32,800 bases of DNA from Acidimicrobiaceae bacterium (GCA_027306525.1 DAHUZM010000127.1:1-32800); one strand, 5' to 3'; positions 16,222-23,478 are shown, numbered from the stretch's first letter. Notes: generated by a model from the sequence alone, not told the origin. Program-made: numbers and translations.

Positions 16222-16629
16222 GTGCCCCCCGATGGTGGCGCCACCCGTCACCAGTCGAGGGAGCGGGCGCTTTCGCTCCTCTACGAGGCCCAGATGAAGG
16301 GGGAGACACCCCGCCAGGTCCTCGACGCGCTGGTCGTGGCTCCCGACGAGTACTGCGCGCATCTGGTCGAAGCGGTCGAGGCGCACGGCGAACGCGCCGA
16401 CGAGCTCATCGCGCAGGCGACGATCGGCTGGGCCCCCGACCGCATGGCCGTGCTCGACCGCCTCGTGTTGCGACTGGCCGCCGCCGAGTTGCTCGATCCC
16501 GAGGGCCCGCCGGCCGCCGTCGTGCTGGACGAGGCGGTCGAGCTGGCCAAGGAGTACTCGACCGAGGACTCGGGGCGCTTCGTGAACGGGGTGCTGTCGG
16601 CCGTCGCGGAGACGCTGGCCGAGCGTTAG
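16222..16629 (+). CDS. nusB: Transcription antitermination factor NusB
   Basis: 135-residue all-helical RNA-binding protein of the rRNA antitermination complex. It shows the family pattern SRERALSLLYEAQMKGE, then WAPDRMAVLDRLVLRLAAAELL, AAVVLDEAVELAKEYSTEDSGRFVNGVL and a short tail. The GTG at 16222 follows the efp stop by eight bases with GAGGAG in between. It is the last gene of the aro-efp-nusB run, with a strong hairpin beginning nine bases after its stop. Confidence 0.95.
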   Translation: MPPDGGATRHQSRERALSLLYEAQMKGETPRQVLDALVVAPDEYCAHLVEAVEAHGERADELIAQATIGWAPDRMAVLDRLVLRLAAAELLDPEGPPAAVVLDEAVELAKEYSTEDSGRFVNGVLSAVAETLAER

Positions 16630-16637
16630 GCGACCTG

Positions 16638-16661
16638 CCTCGCCGCGTGCGCGCGGCGAGG
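16638..16661 (+). terminator. Terminator hairpin after nusB
   Basis: A perfect 10-bp stem, CCTCGCCGCG / CGCGGCGAGG, has a four-base loop TGCG and begins nine bases after the nusB stop. It lacks a T tract but is very stable, and it marks the end of the aro-nusB transcript. Confidence 0.7.
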
Positions 16662-16722
16662 ACGGCGATCGGGCCGCCGGCGGGGGCACGGCGAGATCCC
16701 CGGATTGGCGCACGGCCGTCGA

Positions 16723-16728
16723 TAAATT
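16723..16728 (+). promoter_or_regulatory. -10 box for the GGDEF gene and its upstream ORF
   Basis: TAAATT stands out in an otherwise GC-rich gap and is followed, seven bases on, by the ATG at 16736. This is leaderless spacing for a short upstream ORF. No convincing -35 was found. Confidence 0.6.
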
Positions 16729-16735
16729 CGCCCGC

Positions 16736-16801
16736 ATGCAGCGATTGCCCGGGTGCGACGCCGCCTGGGCGCGCTCGGGCCGGGCCGGGGCGGCGCAGTG
16801 A
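16736..16801 (+). CDS. Putative leaderless 21-codon upstream ORF
   Basis: An ATG seven bases after TAAATT opens a 21-residue frame that begins MQRLPGCDAAW and ends at a TGA (16799-16801). The TGA overlaps the GTG (16798-16800) of the diguanylate cyclase gene. If the mRNA is leaderless here, ribosomes would translate this peptide first and then reinitiate on the cyclase, so the ORF could set cyclase output. The peptide sequence itself shows no motif. An alternative is that the cyclase starts at GTG 16753 in another frame and this ORF is not used. Confidence 0.45.
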   Translation: MQRLPGCDAAWARSGRAGAAQ

Positions 16802-18252
16802 CCGCAGCCGATCTGTGGCCCAAATCGGTCGGGGCCAGCGGCGAGAGCGCCGAGAACGTGGGTGCGAGGCTCTCGCGCGTTTTGACGGCGGCCGACGAGG
16901 AGACCAACGAGGTCGCGGGCACCACATGCCTCGAGGAGCTGTGCCGGTTCGCTGGCGGGGACCGGGGGTTCATCGCGATCTTCGACGACGACGAGCGCCT
17001 GGAGCACACATGGCTCTGGGACGATTCGGGCCGCCCGCTCGCGTTCCCCGAGCCCGGGACGCACCTCGACGCGCTCTCCGGGTCGATGGCCGGCTTCATG
17101 CGGATCGGGCGGACGCTCGCGGTGGGCGACCTCGAGAGCCTCGAGCTCGGCCCCTCCGAGAGCGCCCTGATGGAGGCGAACGGCGGACTGCCCCGGGCCG
17201 GGATGATGCTGCCGGTGCTGCTGGGCGGCCGGCTGCTCGGGGTGGTGAGCGTCCATTCGATGGACGAGCCGCGGGCGTGGACGAAGGTGATGATCGACCA
17301 GATGGAGGCCTTCGGCGAGCTGGTCGTGCGGATGCTGGATCGCAACCGGGAGCGCCAGGCGCTCGCCGCCGCCAACCTGCGGGCCCGCCGGATCGCCGCG
17401 CACCTCCCAGACGGCCTGGTCATGCTGTCGACCGAGGGGCTCATCAACTGGGCGTCACCCTCCTTTGAGGCCATGTCCTCCCTCAGCGCCGAGGAGCTCG
17501 AGCACCGGCAGTTCCTCGAGCTGATCGCGCCGAGCGACCGGGAGCGCCTCACGAAGCAGCTCGCCCTCGTCGCCGCCGGCCCAGACGCCTCGATCGCGGT
17601 GCGGCTCGCCAACCCCGCCGGCGACTGGCGCTGGGCCGACCTCTCGCTCACGCTCGCGTCCGAGCCCCACAGCGGGGTGCCCGACGAGATCGTGATCACG
17701 GTGCGCGATACCCACGACCGCCACATGCGCGAGCAGCGGCTGGTCGAGGAGAGCGACCGCGACCCGCTCACCGGCCTCGCCAACCGTGGCGCGTTCGACC
17801 GCTTCCTCACCGAGCTCTCGGGCACCGACGCGCCGGTCATGGTCGCGTTCTGCGACATCGACAACTTCAAGACGTTCAACGACGCCCGGGGGCACGACGA
17901 CGGCGACCACATCTTGCGCTCGGTCGCCGGCGCGATCGGCCGCGCCGTGCGCGGGCGCGACATGGTGGCACGCATCGGCGGCGACGAGTTCGTCGTGGTG
18001 GTCGTCGACCCCGGCCACGACGCGGCGCGCCTCGGCGACCGACTCGTGTCGGCGGTCCGCGCGATCGCAGCCGAGGGGAGGGGGGAGCCGACGATGTCGA
18101 TCGGCGTCTGCGGGCCGGCGCCCGGCCCGGCGGCGCGTGAGATGGTCCGGCTCGCCGACGAGGCCATGTACGCGGCCAAGCGCGCCGGCAAGGACCGTTG
18201 GGTCCAGGGCAACCCCCAATCGGGCACCTGGGCCGATCTGCTCGGGCCCTAG
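16798..18252 (+). CDS. GAF-PAS-GGDEF diguanylate cyclase
   Basis: 484-residue soluble enzyme predicted to make cyclic di-GMP from two GTP. A GAF-like sensor (about 25-175, including GLPRAGMMLPVLLGGRLLGV) is followed by a PAS domain (about 195-310, ending EIVITVRDTHDRHMREQRL). The GGDEF domain runs from DPLTGLANRGAF near 322; its active site RIGGDEF at 392-398 is intact. An RxxD product-inhibition site (RGRD, 385-388) is present five residues upstream. There is no EAL domain and no membrane segment. The GTG at 16798 is preferred because the upstream ORF ends there; GTG 16753 would add 15 Arg/Gly-rich residues. Confidence 0.9.
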   Translation: MTAADLWPKSVGASGESAENVGARLSRVLTAADEETNEVAGTTCLEELCRFAGGDRGFIAIFDDDERLEHTWLWDDSGRPLAFPEPGTHLDALSGSMAGFMRIGRTLAVGDLESLELGPSESALMEANGGLPRAGMMLPVLLGGRLLGVVSVHSMDEPRAWTKVMIDQMEAFGELVVRMLDRNRERQALAAANLRARRIAAHLPDGLVMLSTEGLINWASPSFEAMSSLSAEELEHRQFLELIAPSDRERLTKQLALVAAGPDASIAVRLANPAGDWRWADLSLTLASEPHSGVPDEIVITVRDTHDRHMREQRLVEESDRDPLTGLANRGAFDRFLTELSGTDAPVMVAFCDIDNFKTFNDARGHDDGDHILRSVAGAIGRAVRGRDMVARIGGDEFVVVVVDPGHDAARLGDRLVSAVRAIAAEGRGEPTMSIGVCGPAPGPAAREMVRLADEAMYAAKRAGKDRWVQGNPQSGTWADLLGP

Positions 18253-18479
18253 CTCGGGCGCGTTCGCACGAGTCGCGGACCGCGACAACGTGCGCTTCGG
18301 CTAGGAGACTCCACGCGAGGGCGTCAGCGCGCGCGACTGCCCGACGGTCTATGCGCACGCTCGCCACAATGGCGGGCATCGCGCCGGGTTTCCTTCGACG
18401 GGTGTGGTCAACCGCCCGAGGCGATGCCGAGGAAGACGGCAGTGGCGCGGTTCGGTCCGACGATGTCGGGTGAAGCGCG
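18253..18479. other. Intergenic stretch without a recognisable gene
   Basis: Apart from the hairpin at 18265-18294 I see no supported gene. Short open frames exist on both strands, but none has a ribosome site or a familiar motif. Confidence 0.5.
18265..18294 (+). terminator. Compound hairpin after the GGDEF gene
   Basis: Outer arms CGCACG (18265-18270) and CGTGCG (18289-18294) enclose inner arms TCGCGG and CCGCGA (18273-18285). The whole can fold into one long interrupted stem starting 12 bases after the cyclase stop. It probably ends that transcript. Confidence 0.5.
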
Positions 18480-18998
18480 TCAGAGCCATCTGCTCACGAT
18501 CAGGTTGTTCGCGTGGACGACGTCCAGCTCCCTTCGCTCTTCAACGAACCCGAGCGCTTCCAGCACACGCCGAGAATTGGCATTCCACTCCCAGGCGCTG
18601 GCCCACAGGCGTTCGTAGCCAGACGATCTGGCCCAATCCAGAACCGCCAGCGCTGCCTCAGTGGCGTATCCCCGACCCCACACTCGGCGGAGCAGCTCGA
18701 AGGCCAGCTCGGGTTGCCCGTCTGATCCTGGTCGATCGCCGATCAGCCCGCAGTAGCCGATGACGTCGCGAGTGGCTCTCCGCTCGATCGCGAGCAAACC
18801 CATCGACGACGATGGCGCGTTGAGGCGGATCCACTCTTCGAGCTCCGATTGCGTCGGATGTCCATCGCTGTCGATTCGGCGGTGTGACGGGACTCGTGGA
18901 TCACGTTCGGTCCACAACGCATGCAGGACGGTGGCCTCACGCACCCGCCACGGTCTGAGCACCAGACGATCCGTCCCGAGCTCAACCACTCGCAGCAT
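18480..18998 (-). CDS. GNAT N-acetyltransferase (RimJ/RimL-like)
   Basis: 172-residue acetyl-CoA-dependent acetyltransferase. It opens VELGTDRLVLRPWRVREA, the usual first strand, and carries the acetyl-CoA loop RRVWGRGYATEAALAVLDWA near 115-135, then NANSRRVLEALGFVEE. The substrate is not predictable; relatives modify ribosomal protein N-termini, amino acids or drugs. ATG 18998 is given as the start, but a CAAGAT element ending at that ATG and lying seven bases before GTG 18989 would support a leaderless start three codons later. Base composition looks less GC-rich than the flanking housekeeping genes. Confidence 0.82.
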   Translation of the reverse strand: MLRVVELGTDRLVLRPWRVREATVLHALWTERDPRVPSHRRIDSDGHPTQSELEEWIRLNAPSSSMGLLAIERRATRDVIGYCGLIGDRPGSDGQPELAFELLRRVWGRGYATEAALAVLDWARSSGYERLWASAWEWNANSRRVLEALGFVEERRELDVVHANNLIVSRWL

Positions 18999-19415
18999 CT
19001 TGGCCCACCGTCGGGCGTTTCGGGAAGCGTCGAGCTCGCCCGGGGCTCGCACGTGATTGGGCGCGTCCGCGACCGCTCGCTCCTGGACTCCTCGATCGTC
19101 TCGTCACGGGTGAAGCACCCCCCGTAGGGCATGAACAGTGACGGCGTGTGCGATGCCTCTCGAGTCAATGGGAGACCCTGCCAAGCTGGGCGGGACACCT
19201 TGTGTGGTAACCGGCGACTGATGAACCACGGGCGCCGGATCCCCGATGTCTGGGGGTCCCGGTACGGACTTCACGTCGATGGAGCCCGGGCGGACGCGCG
19301 CCGATGGTGGTCACGACGAGGCCGGCGATCGGTCTGTCGCCTGTCACGGATCTCTCGCCACTCGATTGCGGGCGTCCGTCGTGGGGAAGCCGCAGCGGCG
19401 CGCTCGGTCACGGTC
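18999..19415. other. Gap between the GNAT gene and the MerR promoter
   Basis: About 400 bases with no supported gene. On the minus strand a frame containing MPYGGCFTRDETIEE is open for a while, but it has no ribosome site and I do not recognise it. No repeat, tRNA or attachment-like site was seen. Confidence 0.4.
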
Positions 19416-19446
19416 TTGACCTTGTCGTTACGTCAAGGTGTTCAAT
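19416..19446 (+). promoter_or_regulatory. MerR-type promoter and operator
   Basis: The -35 TTGACC (19416-19421) and -10 TTCAAT (19441-19446) are separated by 19 bp, the overlong spacer typical of MerR-family targets. Within it lies the dyad ACCTTG-N9-CAAGGT (19419-19439). A Shine-Dalgarno AGGAGG (19455-19460) precedes the ATG at 19466 by five bases. The MerR protein encoded next most likely binds here and controls its own operon. Confidence 0.8.
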
Positions 19447-19465
19447 CTTGGCCGAGGAGGCCGCC

Positions 19466-20236
19466 ATGCTGCGGATCGGTGAACTGGCAGAGCTCGTTGG
19501 GGTGACGACCCGGACAATCCGCCACTACCACCGGATCGGCCTGCTCCAGGACGTGGCGCGCACCGAGAACGGCTACCGCTCCTATGGCCTCGACGACGCC
19601 GTGCGGCTCTTGCGCATTCGTCGCTTTGCCGAGCTGGGCATGAGCCTCGATGAAGTGGCCGATGCCTTGGCAGACGACCATGGCAAGGACCTTCGCGACA
19701 TGCTCGGCGAGCTGGATCGAGATCTTGGTGCCCAAGAGGCGCGCATCAGAGCCCGGCGAGAGGCCATTGCCGCCTTGCTCGAACGTCGCGACGATCTCCG
19801 GGTTCCCGCCGCGCTGGCGGCCCTCGCCAACGAGCTTTCCGTCCTGTTCGGTTCGCACCGCTCGTCCCTCGAGCGCGAGCGGCTCGTCCTCGAGCTGCTC
19901 GGGTCGGAGCGCGCCGACCAGCGGGCGGCGTCGCTCGACGTCTACCAGCGAGTGCTGAGGGACCCCGAACTGCGGGCGCGCCTGGCCGAGCTGACGCTGC
20001 GATTCGAAGCCCTGGCCGACCTCGAGGCTGACGATCCCGCCGTCGAGGCACTCGTGGCCGACGCTTCGGCGGCGGGTGACGTCGTTGTGAGCTTGCTACC
20101 AGAGGACCTTCGCCGTTCACCGGGTGACGCACACGCTGCCGAGCTCCTCCTCGGCGCCGTCACCGAGGGCCTGGCACCCGCCCAGGCCCGCTGCCTGAGC
20201 GAGCTCTTCGATGCGTGGAGACGGGCCTCGTCGTGA
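19466..20236 (+). CDS. MerR-family transcriptional regulator with a large C-terminal domain
   Basis: 256-residue regulator. The N-terminal winged HTH (1-70) reads LRIGELAELVGVTTRTIRHYHRIGLL, then NGYRSYGLDDAVRLLRIRRFAELGMSLDEV. A dimerisation coiled coil follows at about 75-118, with LGELDRDLGAQEARIRARREAIAALLERR. The remaining 130 residues are helical and acidic, with no cysteines for metal sensing and no known effector motif, so the signal is unknown. The protein is likely to untwist the 19-bp-spacer promoter in front of its own gene. It overlaps the next gene by 4 bp, so the membrane protein is its probable partner. Confidence 0.88.
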   Translation: MLRIGELAELVGVTTRTIRHYHRIGLLQDVARTENGYRSYGLDDAVRLLRIRRFAELGMSLDEVADALADDHGKDLRDMLGELDRDLGAQEARIRARREAIAALLERRDDLRVPAALAALANELSVLFGSHRSSLERERLVLELLGSERADQRAASLDVYQRVLRDPELRARLAELTLRFEALADLEADDPAVEALVADASAAGDVVVSLLPEDLRRSPGDAHAAELLLGAVTEGLAPAQARCLSELFDAWRRASS

Positions 20237-21240
20237 ACGGGATCTGGCGACACGTCGGGCCATGGGCGACCCCGCTCTTGGCCGTGGTCGAGATCACCGT
20301 GGTCACCTCGGGAGTGCTCGCCGTTCGCACGGCGGTGATCGTGGGGGTGGTCATCGAGGCCGCGTTCTGGGTCGCGGCGCTCTCCGGGACGATCGCCGCC
20401 GTCCGTCGCTACCGCTCGGGGCGGGCCGAGGGGCTCGACGGCTGGGTGGCGGCCGAGGACGCCCTCGCCCTCCTCGTCCCCCGCCCGATCGCACGGGTCC
20501 TCCTCATGGAGCCACGGCTGCTCTCCTGCCTGGTGCGCTGGTCGACCGGTCGCCATGAAGGAAGATGCCCCGACGCGTTCAGCTCCCTCGGGAACCTTCG
20601 GCCGCTGCTCGTCACGATCGTGCTACTCGTTGCCGGTGAAGGGGTGGTGGTCGAGACCCTCCTCGCCGTGGTGGTCCCCGGCTCGGTGTGGGTGTGGGTG
20701 GCGCTCGGAGTCCACGCCTATGCGCTCGCCTGGCTCATCGGCCTTCTCGCTTCGTTCGTGACCCGACCACACCGCATCGGACCGGACGCAGTGTTGGTCC
20801 GTGACGGCATCTTCGGCGAGCTCCAGATTCCCGCCGCTGCCATTGTCGACGCCAGGATCACCCGCCACGCGAACTTCGGCCGTTCGGGGTTGCGGGTTGA
20901 TCCTGCATCGAAAACCGCGGTCCTCGCCATGGGCGACGCCAACGTGGAGCTCGATCTCGACCCAACGGCGGAGATCCAGCGCAGCGGCGCCTTCGCTCCT
21001 CTCCGTCTGAGGAGGCTCTCCATCACCGTCGATGATCCCCTTGTCTTCGTCCGGGCTCTGCGCCTCCGATGTGCTGAGCAGAAGAGCTCTCCTCGCTCAG
21101 TGGCGGGCGTTGCTGAGTTCGGCCGGGCGGCTCGGAGCGATACCTGCGCACAGTGTCATCGAGGCGATGGCCAGTCGGGCGCCATTGGCGTTGGGCGGTC
21201 GAGCCAGCAAGCCGCTCGTCGCGTGGCAGCCGACCGGTAG
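20233..21240 (+). CDS. Membrane protein with C-terminal PH-like region, paired with MerR
   Basis: 335-residue protein starting at GTG 20233, which overlaps the MerR stop (GTGA); GTG 20215 is an alternative. Two hydrophobic helices lie in the first 55 residues, and two or three more between about 120 and 180. After them comes a beta-rich cytosolic domain (VLVRDGIFGELQIPAAAIVDARI through RRLSITVDDPLVFVRALRLR) resembling a bacterial PH domain. I recall similar MerR/membrane-protein pairs in other actinobacteria, without a known function. The last 50 or so residues after VRALRLRC look unlike the family and may be read-through caused by loss of the original stop. Confidence 0.72.
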   Translation: MNGIWRHVGPWATPLLAVVEITVVTSGVLAVRTAVIVGVVIEAAFWVAALSGTIAAVRRYRSGRAEGLDGWVAAEDALALLVPRPIARVLLMEPRLLSCLVRWSTGRHEGRCPDAFSSLGNLRPLLVTIVLLVAGEGVVVETLLAVVVPGSVWVWVALGVHAYALAWLIGLLASFVTRPHRIGPDAVLVRDGIFGELQIPAAAIVDARITRHANFGRSGLRVDPASKTAVLAMGDANVELDLDPTAEIQRSGAFAPLRLRRLSITVDDPLVFVRALRLRCAEQKSSPRSVAGVAEFGRAARSDTCAQCHRGDGQSGAIGVGRSSQQAARRVAADR

Positions 21241-21251
21241 GGAACAGTCGT

Positions 21252-22044
21252 TCAATCGCCTTCTGCCGATTCTTCTGACCGGTCGGCGTTCGCAACGATG
21301 GCGCGACGCAGGTAGCCGGTGAGACCGTCCGCCACGCGCTCGAAGCTGGCTCGCATCTGCTCATCCGCGTCGAACATCTGCGCAAAGGCGACATGCAGTT
21401 CGGGAGTGCGGTCGAAGAACCAGCGCCGAAGGCCGTTGCAGTGCTCTTCGGCGAGGTCCATCGCGGCGTCGCTCTCGGGCGGCTCGCCGTTGGCCATCAC
21501 CGCCGCCAACCGCGTGCAGATCGACTGCTCGTCCTCCATGATCTGGCGCCAGTCCTCGGCGATCCGATGCGCCGACTTCGCGAACTCGGGCGCGTGCCCG
21601 AACTGCTCGGTGATCTGGGTCTCCCACTCGCCGGGGAAGACCACTTCGCCCAGGAGTTCTTCCTGCTGGTCGGGGAGGGGAACGATTCGGGGGGCCTGTT
21701 CTGCCACGGTTGTCCAGGGCGCTATCGACGGCTTCGAGCATCTGGCGGAGCCGGGTGATCCGGTCGTTGCGGAGGTGACGCTGAGGGCGAAGGTGGGTCC
21801 CGGCGTTTGCCCGAGGGTCCTCCACGATCGCTGCGATCTCCGAGAGTGAGAACCCGAGTGCCCGGTACGTGAGGACGTGACGGAGGCGAGCGAGATCTTC
21901 GGCGCGCTGGCGGCGGTGTCCCGACACCGTGCGGTCAGAAGGTCGTGCCAGCCCGATCTCGTCGTAGTGGCGCAACAGCCGAACGGTTACGCCAAGGATC
22001 TCCGCCGCCTCTCCTACCGAGTGCTCCGTGGGTCCATGGTGCAC
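21252..22044 (-). pseudogene. TipA-like MerR regulator split by a frameshift
   Basis: The 5' frame, from GTG 22044, encodes a MerR HTH (HSVGEAAEILGVTVRLLRHYDEIGL, then ALGFSLSEIAAIVEDP) and a coiled coil ending MLEAVDSALDN. The effector part is in another frame: IVPLPDQQEELLGEVVFPGEW and on to AMDLAEEHCNGLRRWFFDRTPELHVAFAQMF, which matches the TipAS drug-binding domain. Removing one base from the C6 run (plus strand G6 at 21689-21694) fuses the two exactly. The second part could still be translated alone from GTG 21707, like the TipAS form of Streptomyces TipA, so a functional split cannot be excluded. Confidence 0.75.
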
Positions 22045-22371
22045 CCTCTCGTCGCGTGAGGATCAAGTGGGCACGCTGCGCGCTGACCCGGTGCCATGGG
22101 CGACCTCCCCACTCCGGAGGATTGGCGTTCGCTGACCGACGTTCCGCTGCGAGGACGACGCACGCATCAAGGGTTCCGAGCGGGAGATCTCTGGACAAGG
22201 CGACGAGTTCCGCGACCCAAAGCGAACCGCAAGCGGAGACCGGGCCGGCGCGGAGGTTTGCCGCGGCGAAGTTGCCCAGGGAGCGAAGCGTGGCATCCGA
22301 TGCGAGTCGGGACGCGACGAGGTGCGCCAGCGGGGGACAGAGGCCCCCTCACGCGGTGACAAGCTGGCCAT
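22045..22371. other. Gap holding a PIN-domain remnant
   Basis: Between the TipA-like gene and the frameshifted GNAT there is no intact gene. It contains the minus-strand PIN fragment (22139-22330) and a small G5/C5 hairpin (22332-22348) of doubtful meaning. The rest shows nothing I can name. Confidence 0.5.
22139..22330 (-). pseudogene. VapC-like PIN-domain toxin fragment
   Basis: One minus-strand frame encodes 64 residues that line up with the middle and end of a VapC-type PIN ribonuclease: LAHLVASRLASDATLRSL, then VAELVALSRDLPLGTLDACV. The motif DLPLG-x-x-DA with a conserved acidic residue is characteristic of that subfamily. The N-terminal third with the first catalytic Asp is absent, and the sequence after AAER no longer resembles the family in any frame. 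It has no start codon and is a relic. Recognition is from remembered family sequences, not a search. Confidence 0.55.
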
Positions 22372-22972
22372 GTGTCTGGCGACAGTCCAGTCGTGACGCT
22401 CTCCGACGGTCTGGTCGTCTTGCGACCTTGGTCGAAAGACGACGCCCCGTTTCATGGCGGAAGCTAGCGCCGACCCGGCGATCCGGCGCTACAACGGTGG
22501 TCACGATTGGCGAGGACGCCCTGCTCCACCCCTCTCGGTCAGGGACGCTGAGACCGTCATCGACCAATTCGCGACGAACTGGCGCGCGTTTGCTGCGACC
22601 GGAGCACCTTGTGGGGTCGTGTTCGCGATCGTGGACGCGAGGTCCGGCGCCGCGGTCGGCTGCTGCGGGGTGGACGACTGGAGCAAAGAGGACGTAGCGC
22701 AGTTCGGCTACTGGGTCGCACCGAGCGCCAGAGGACGCGGCTATGCGACTCGCGCGGCGATCCTGCTCACTCGGTGGCTGTTCCACCTGGGGGCGGCTCG
22801 CGTCTTTCTGACGATCGTCGCCGGAAACGAGGAGTCGGTCGCGGTTGCCCGCCGAGCAGGGTTTGCATACGAGGGAACGATGCGGGCTCACGGCGTTTGG
22901 CAGGGCGAGCGTTGTGACGTGTTGTGGTTCGCTGCGCTCCCCCTCGAGTGGGCTCCAGATGAAGGGCGGTGA
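22372..22972 (+). pseudogene. GNAT N-acetyltransferase with an N-terminal frameshift
   Basis: From GTG 22372 or 22393 the frame reads VTLSDGLVVLRPWSKDDAPF, the first strand of a GNAT domain, then hits a stop at 22465. The rest continues one base out of frame from 22454 as MAEASADPAIRRYNGG through the acetyl-CoA loop PSARGRGYATRAAILLTRWLF and NEESVAVARRAGFAYEGTMR to 22972. Deleting one T from TTT (22450-22452) restores a full-length enzyme. A shortened protein could start at ATG 22454 (172 residues) but would lack strand 1, so I treat it as damaged. Confidence 0.65.
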
Positions 22973-23079
22973 AGCGTGACACGGTGTCGAACTGCCGGCG
23001 GTCGGGGCGCCAATTCCTGTCCGAAGTGGTCCTGGTGCAGAGCGCGGACGGCAAGGCCGGCGGCCGGCCGGACACGCTG

Positions 23080-23109
23080 CATACACGTCTCGTGCACACG
23101 ACGTGTATG
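23080..23109. promoter_or_regulatory. 30-bp palindrome, likely toxin-antitoxin operator
   Basis: The arms CATACACGTC (23080-23089) and GACGTGTATG (23100-23109) are perfect inverted copies around a core GTGCAC (23092-23097), which is itself palindromic. Only two symmetric positions per half mismatch. It overlaps the start of a VapB-like fragment, where vapBC operons usually carry their autoregulatory operator. Confidence 0.6.
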
Positions 23110-23222
23110 AGAGAGTCCGGACCAACATCGAGATCGAGGACACCTACCTCCAAGCCGTCACGGAGCGTTACGGCCTCCACACGATCGCGATGGACCCCGC
23201 TTCTCTCACCTTCGAAATGTGA
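23103..23222 (+). pseudogene. VapB-like antitoxin fragment
   Basis: The frame from GTG 23103 encodes 39 residues. Its core RTNIEIEDTYLQAVTERYGL closely follows the N-terminal ribbon-helix-helix pattern of VapB antitoxins (RTNI-x-IDD-x-L-x-x-A-x-x-x-x-GL). After LHT the similarity fades (IAMDPASL) and a stop follows. The second helix and the toxin-binding tail are missing, and the family's usual start just before RTN is lost. I read it as a decayed antitoxin that keeps its operator; a short functional DNA-binding peptide is a less likely alternative. Confidence 0.5.
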
Positions 23223-23478
23223 TCTCGTCCCGGGGGTCGCGCTCGAGTGCCCCATTGTCTCGCTCCGAGGGCATGGCCGAAGCGCCGTGCATGAGCGCGC
23301 AACGATCGCGAGCAGAGCGGCGTTGGGCGTGTCCCATGGTCCCGCGTGATCCGGAGGTTCGGAGTCAGCGTCGAGCCCTGAGCACCATCGGCCCTCGGGG
23401 CACGACCGGCGACCCGACGCGCGAACGCCGTGCAGCTTCGTGTCGAGGGACCCGAATCGCAGCGGGGGCCCGGGTATC

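Larger units (their letters stand above)
22973..23478. other. Gap between the GNAT and dCTP deaminase genes
   Basis: This 500-base stretch holds the 30-bp palindrome and VapB fragment described separately. The rest (22973-23079 and 23223-23478) has open frames on both strands but no motif I recognise, and no VapC gene follows the VapB piece. Confidence 0.5.

Noticed and set aside
18360-18473. A short plus-strand frame starting MAGIAPGFLRR after a CACAAT-like box.
   Set aside because: It has no conserved feature and the box overlaps the start codon, so nothing supports it beyond being open.
21145-21159. CAQCH, a c-type heme-binding motif, near the end of the MerR-linked membrane protein.
   Set aside because: It lies in the probable read-through tail, in a predicted cytosolic position with no export signal next to it, so a chance match is more likely.
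21032-21322. A 96-codon plus-strand frame overlapping the end of the membrane protein and of the TipA-like gene.
   Set aside because: It has no ribosome site, overlaps two better-supported genes and shows no family pattern.
22332-22348. G5/C5 hairpin just before the frameshifted GNAT gene.
   Set aside because: Five G-C pairs with a seven-base loop arise easily by chance at this composition, and it is not placed after a gene end.
22139-23222. A functional VapBC toxin-antitoxin pair made from the PIN and VapB pieces.
   Set aside because: The pieces are on opposite strands, about 770 bp apart, and each is truncated.
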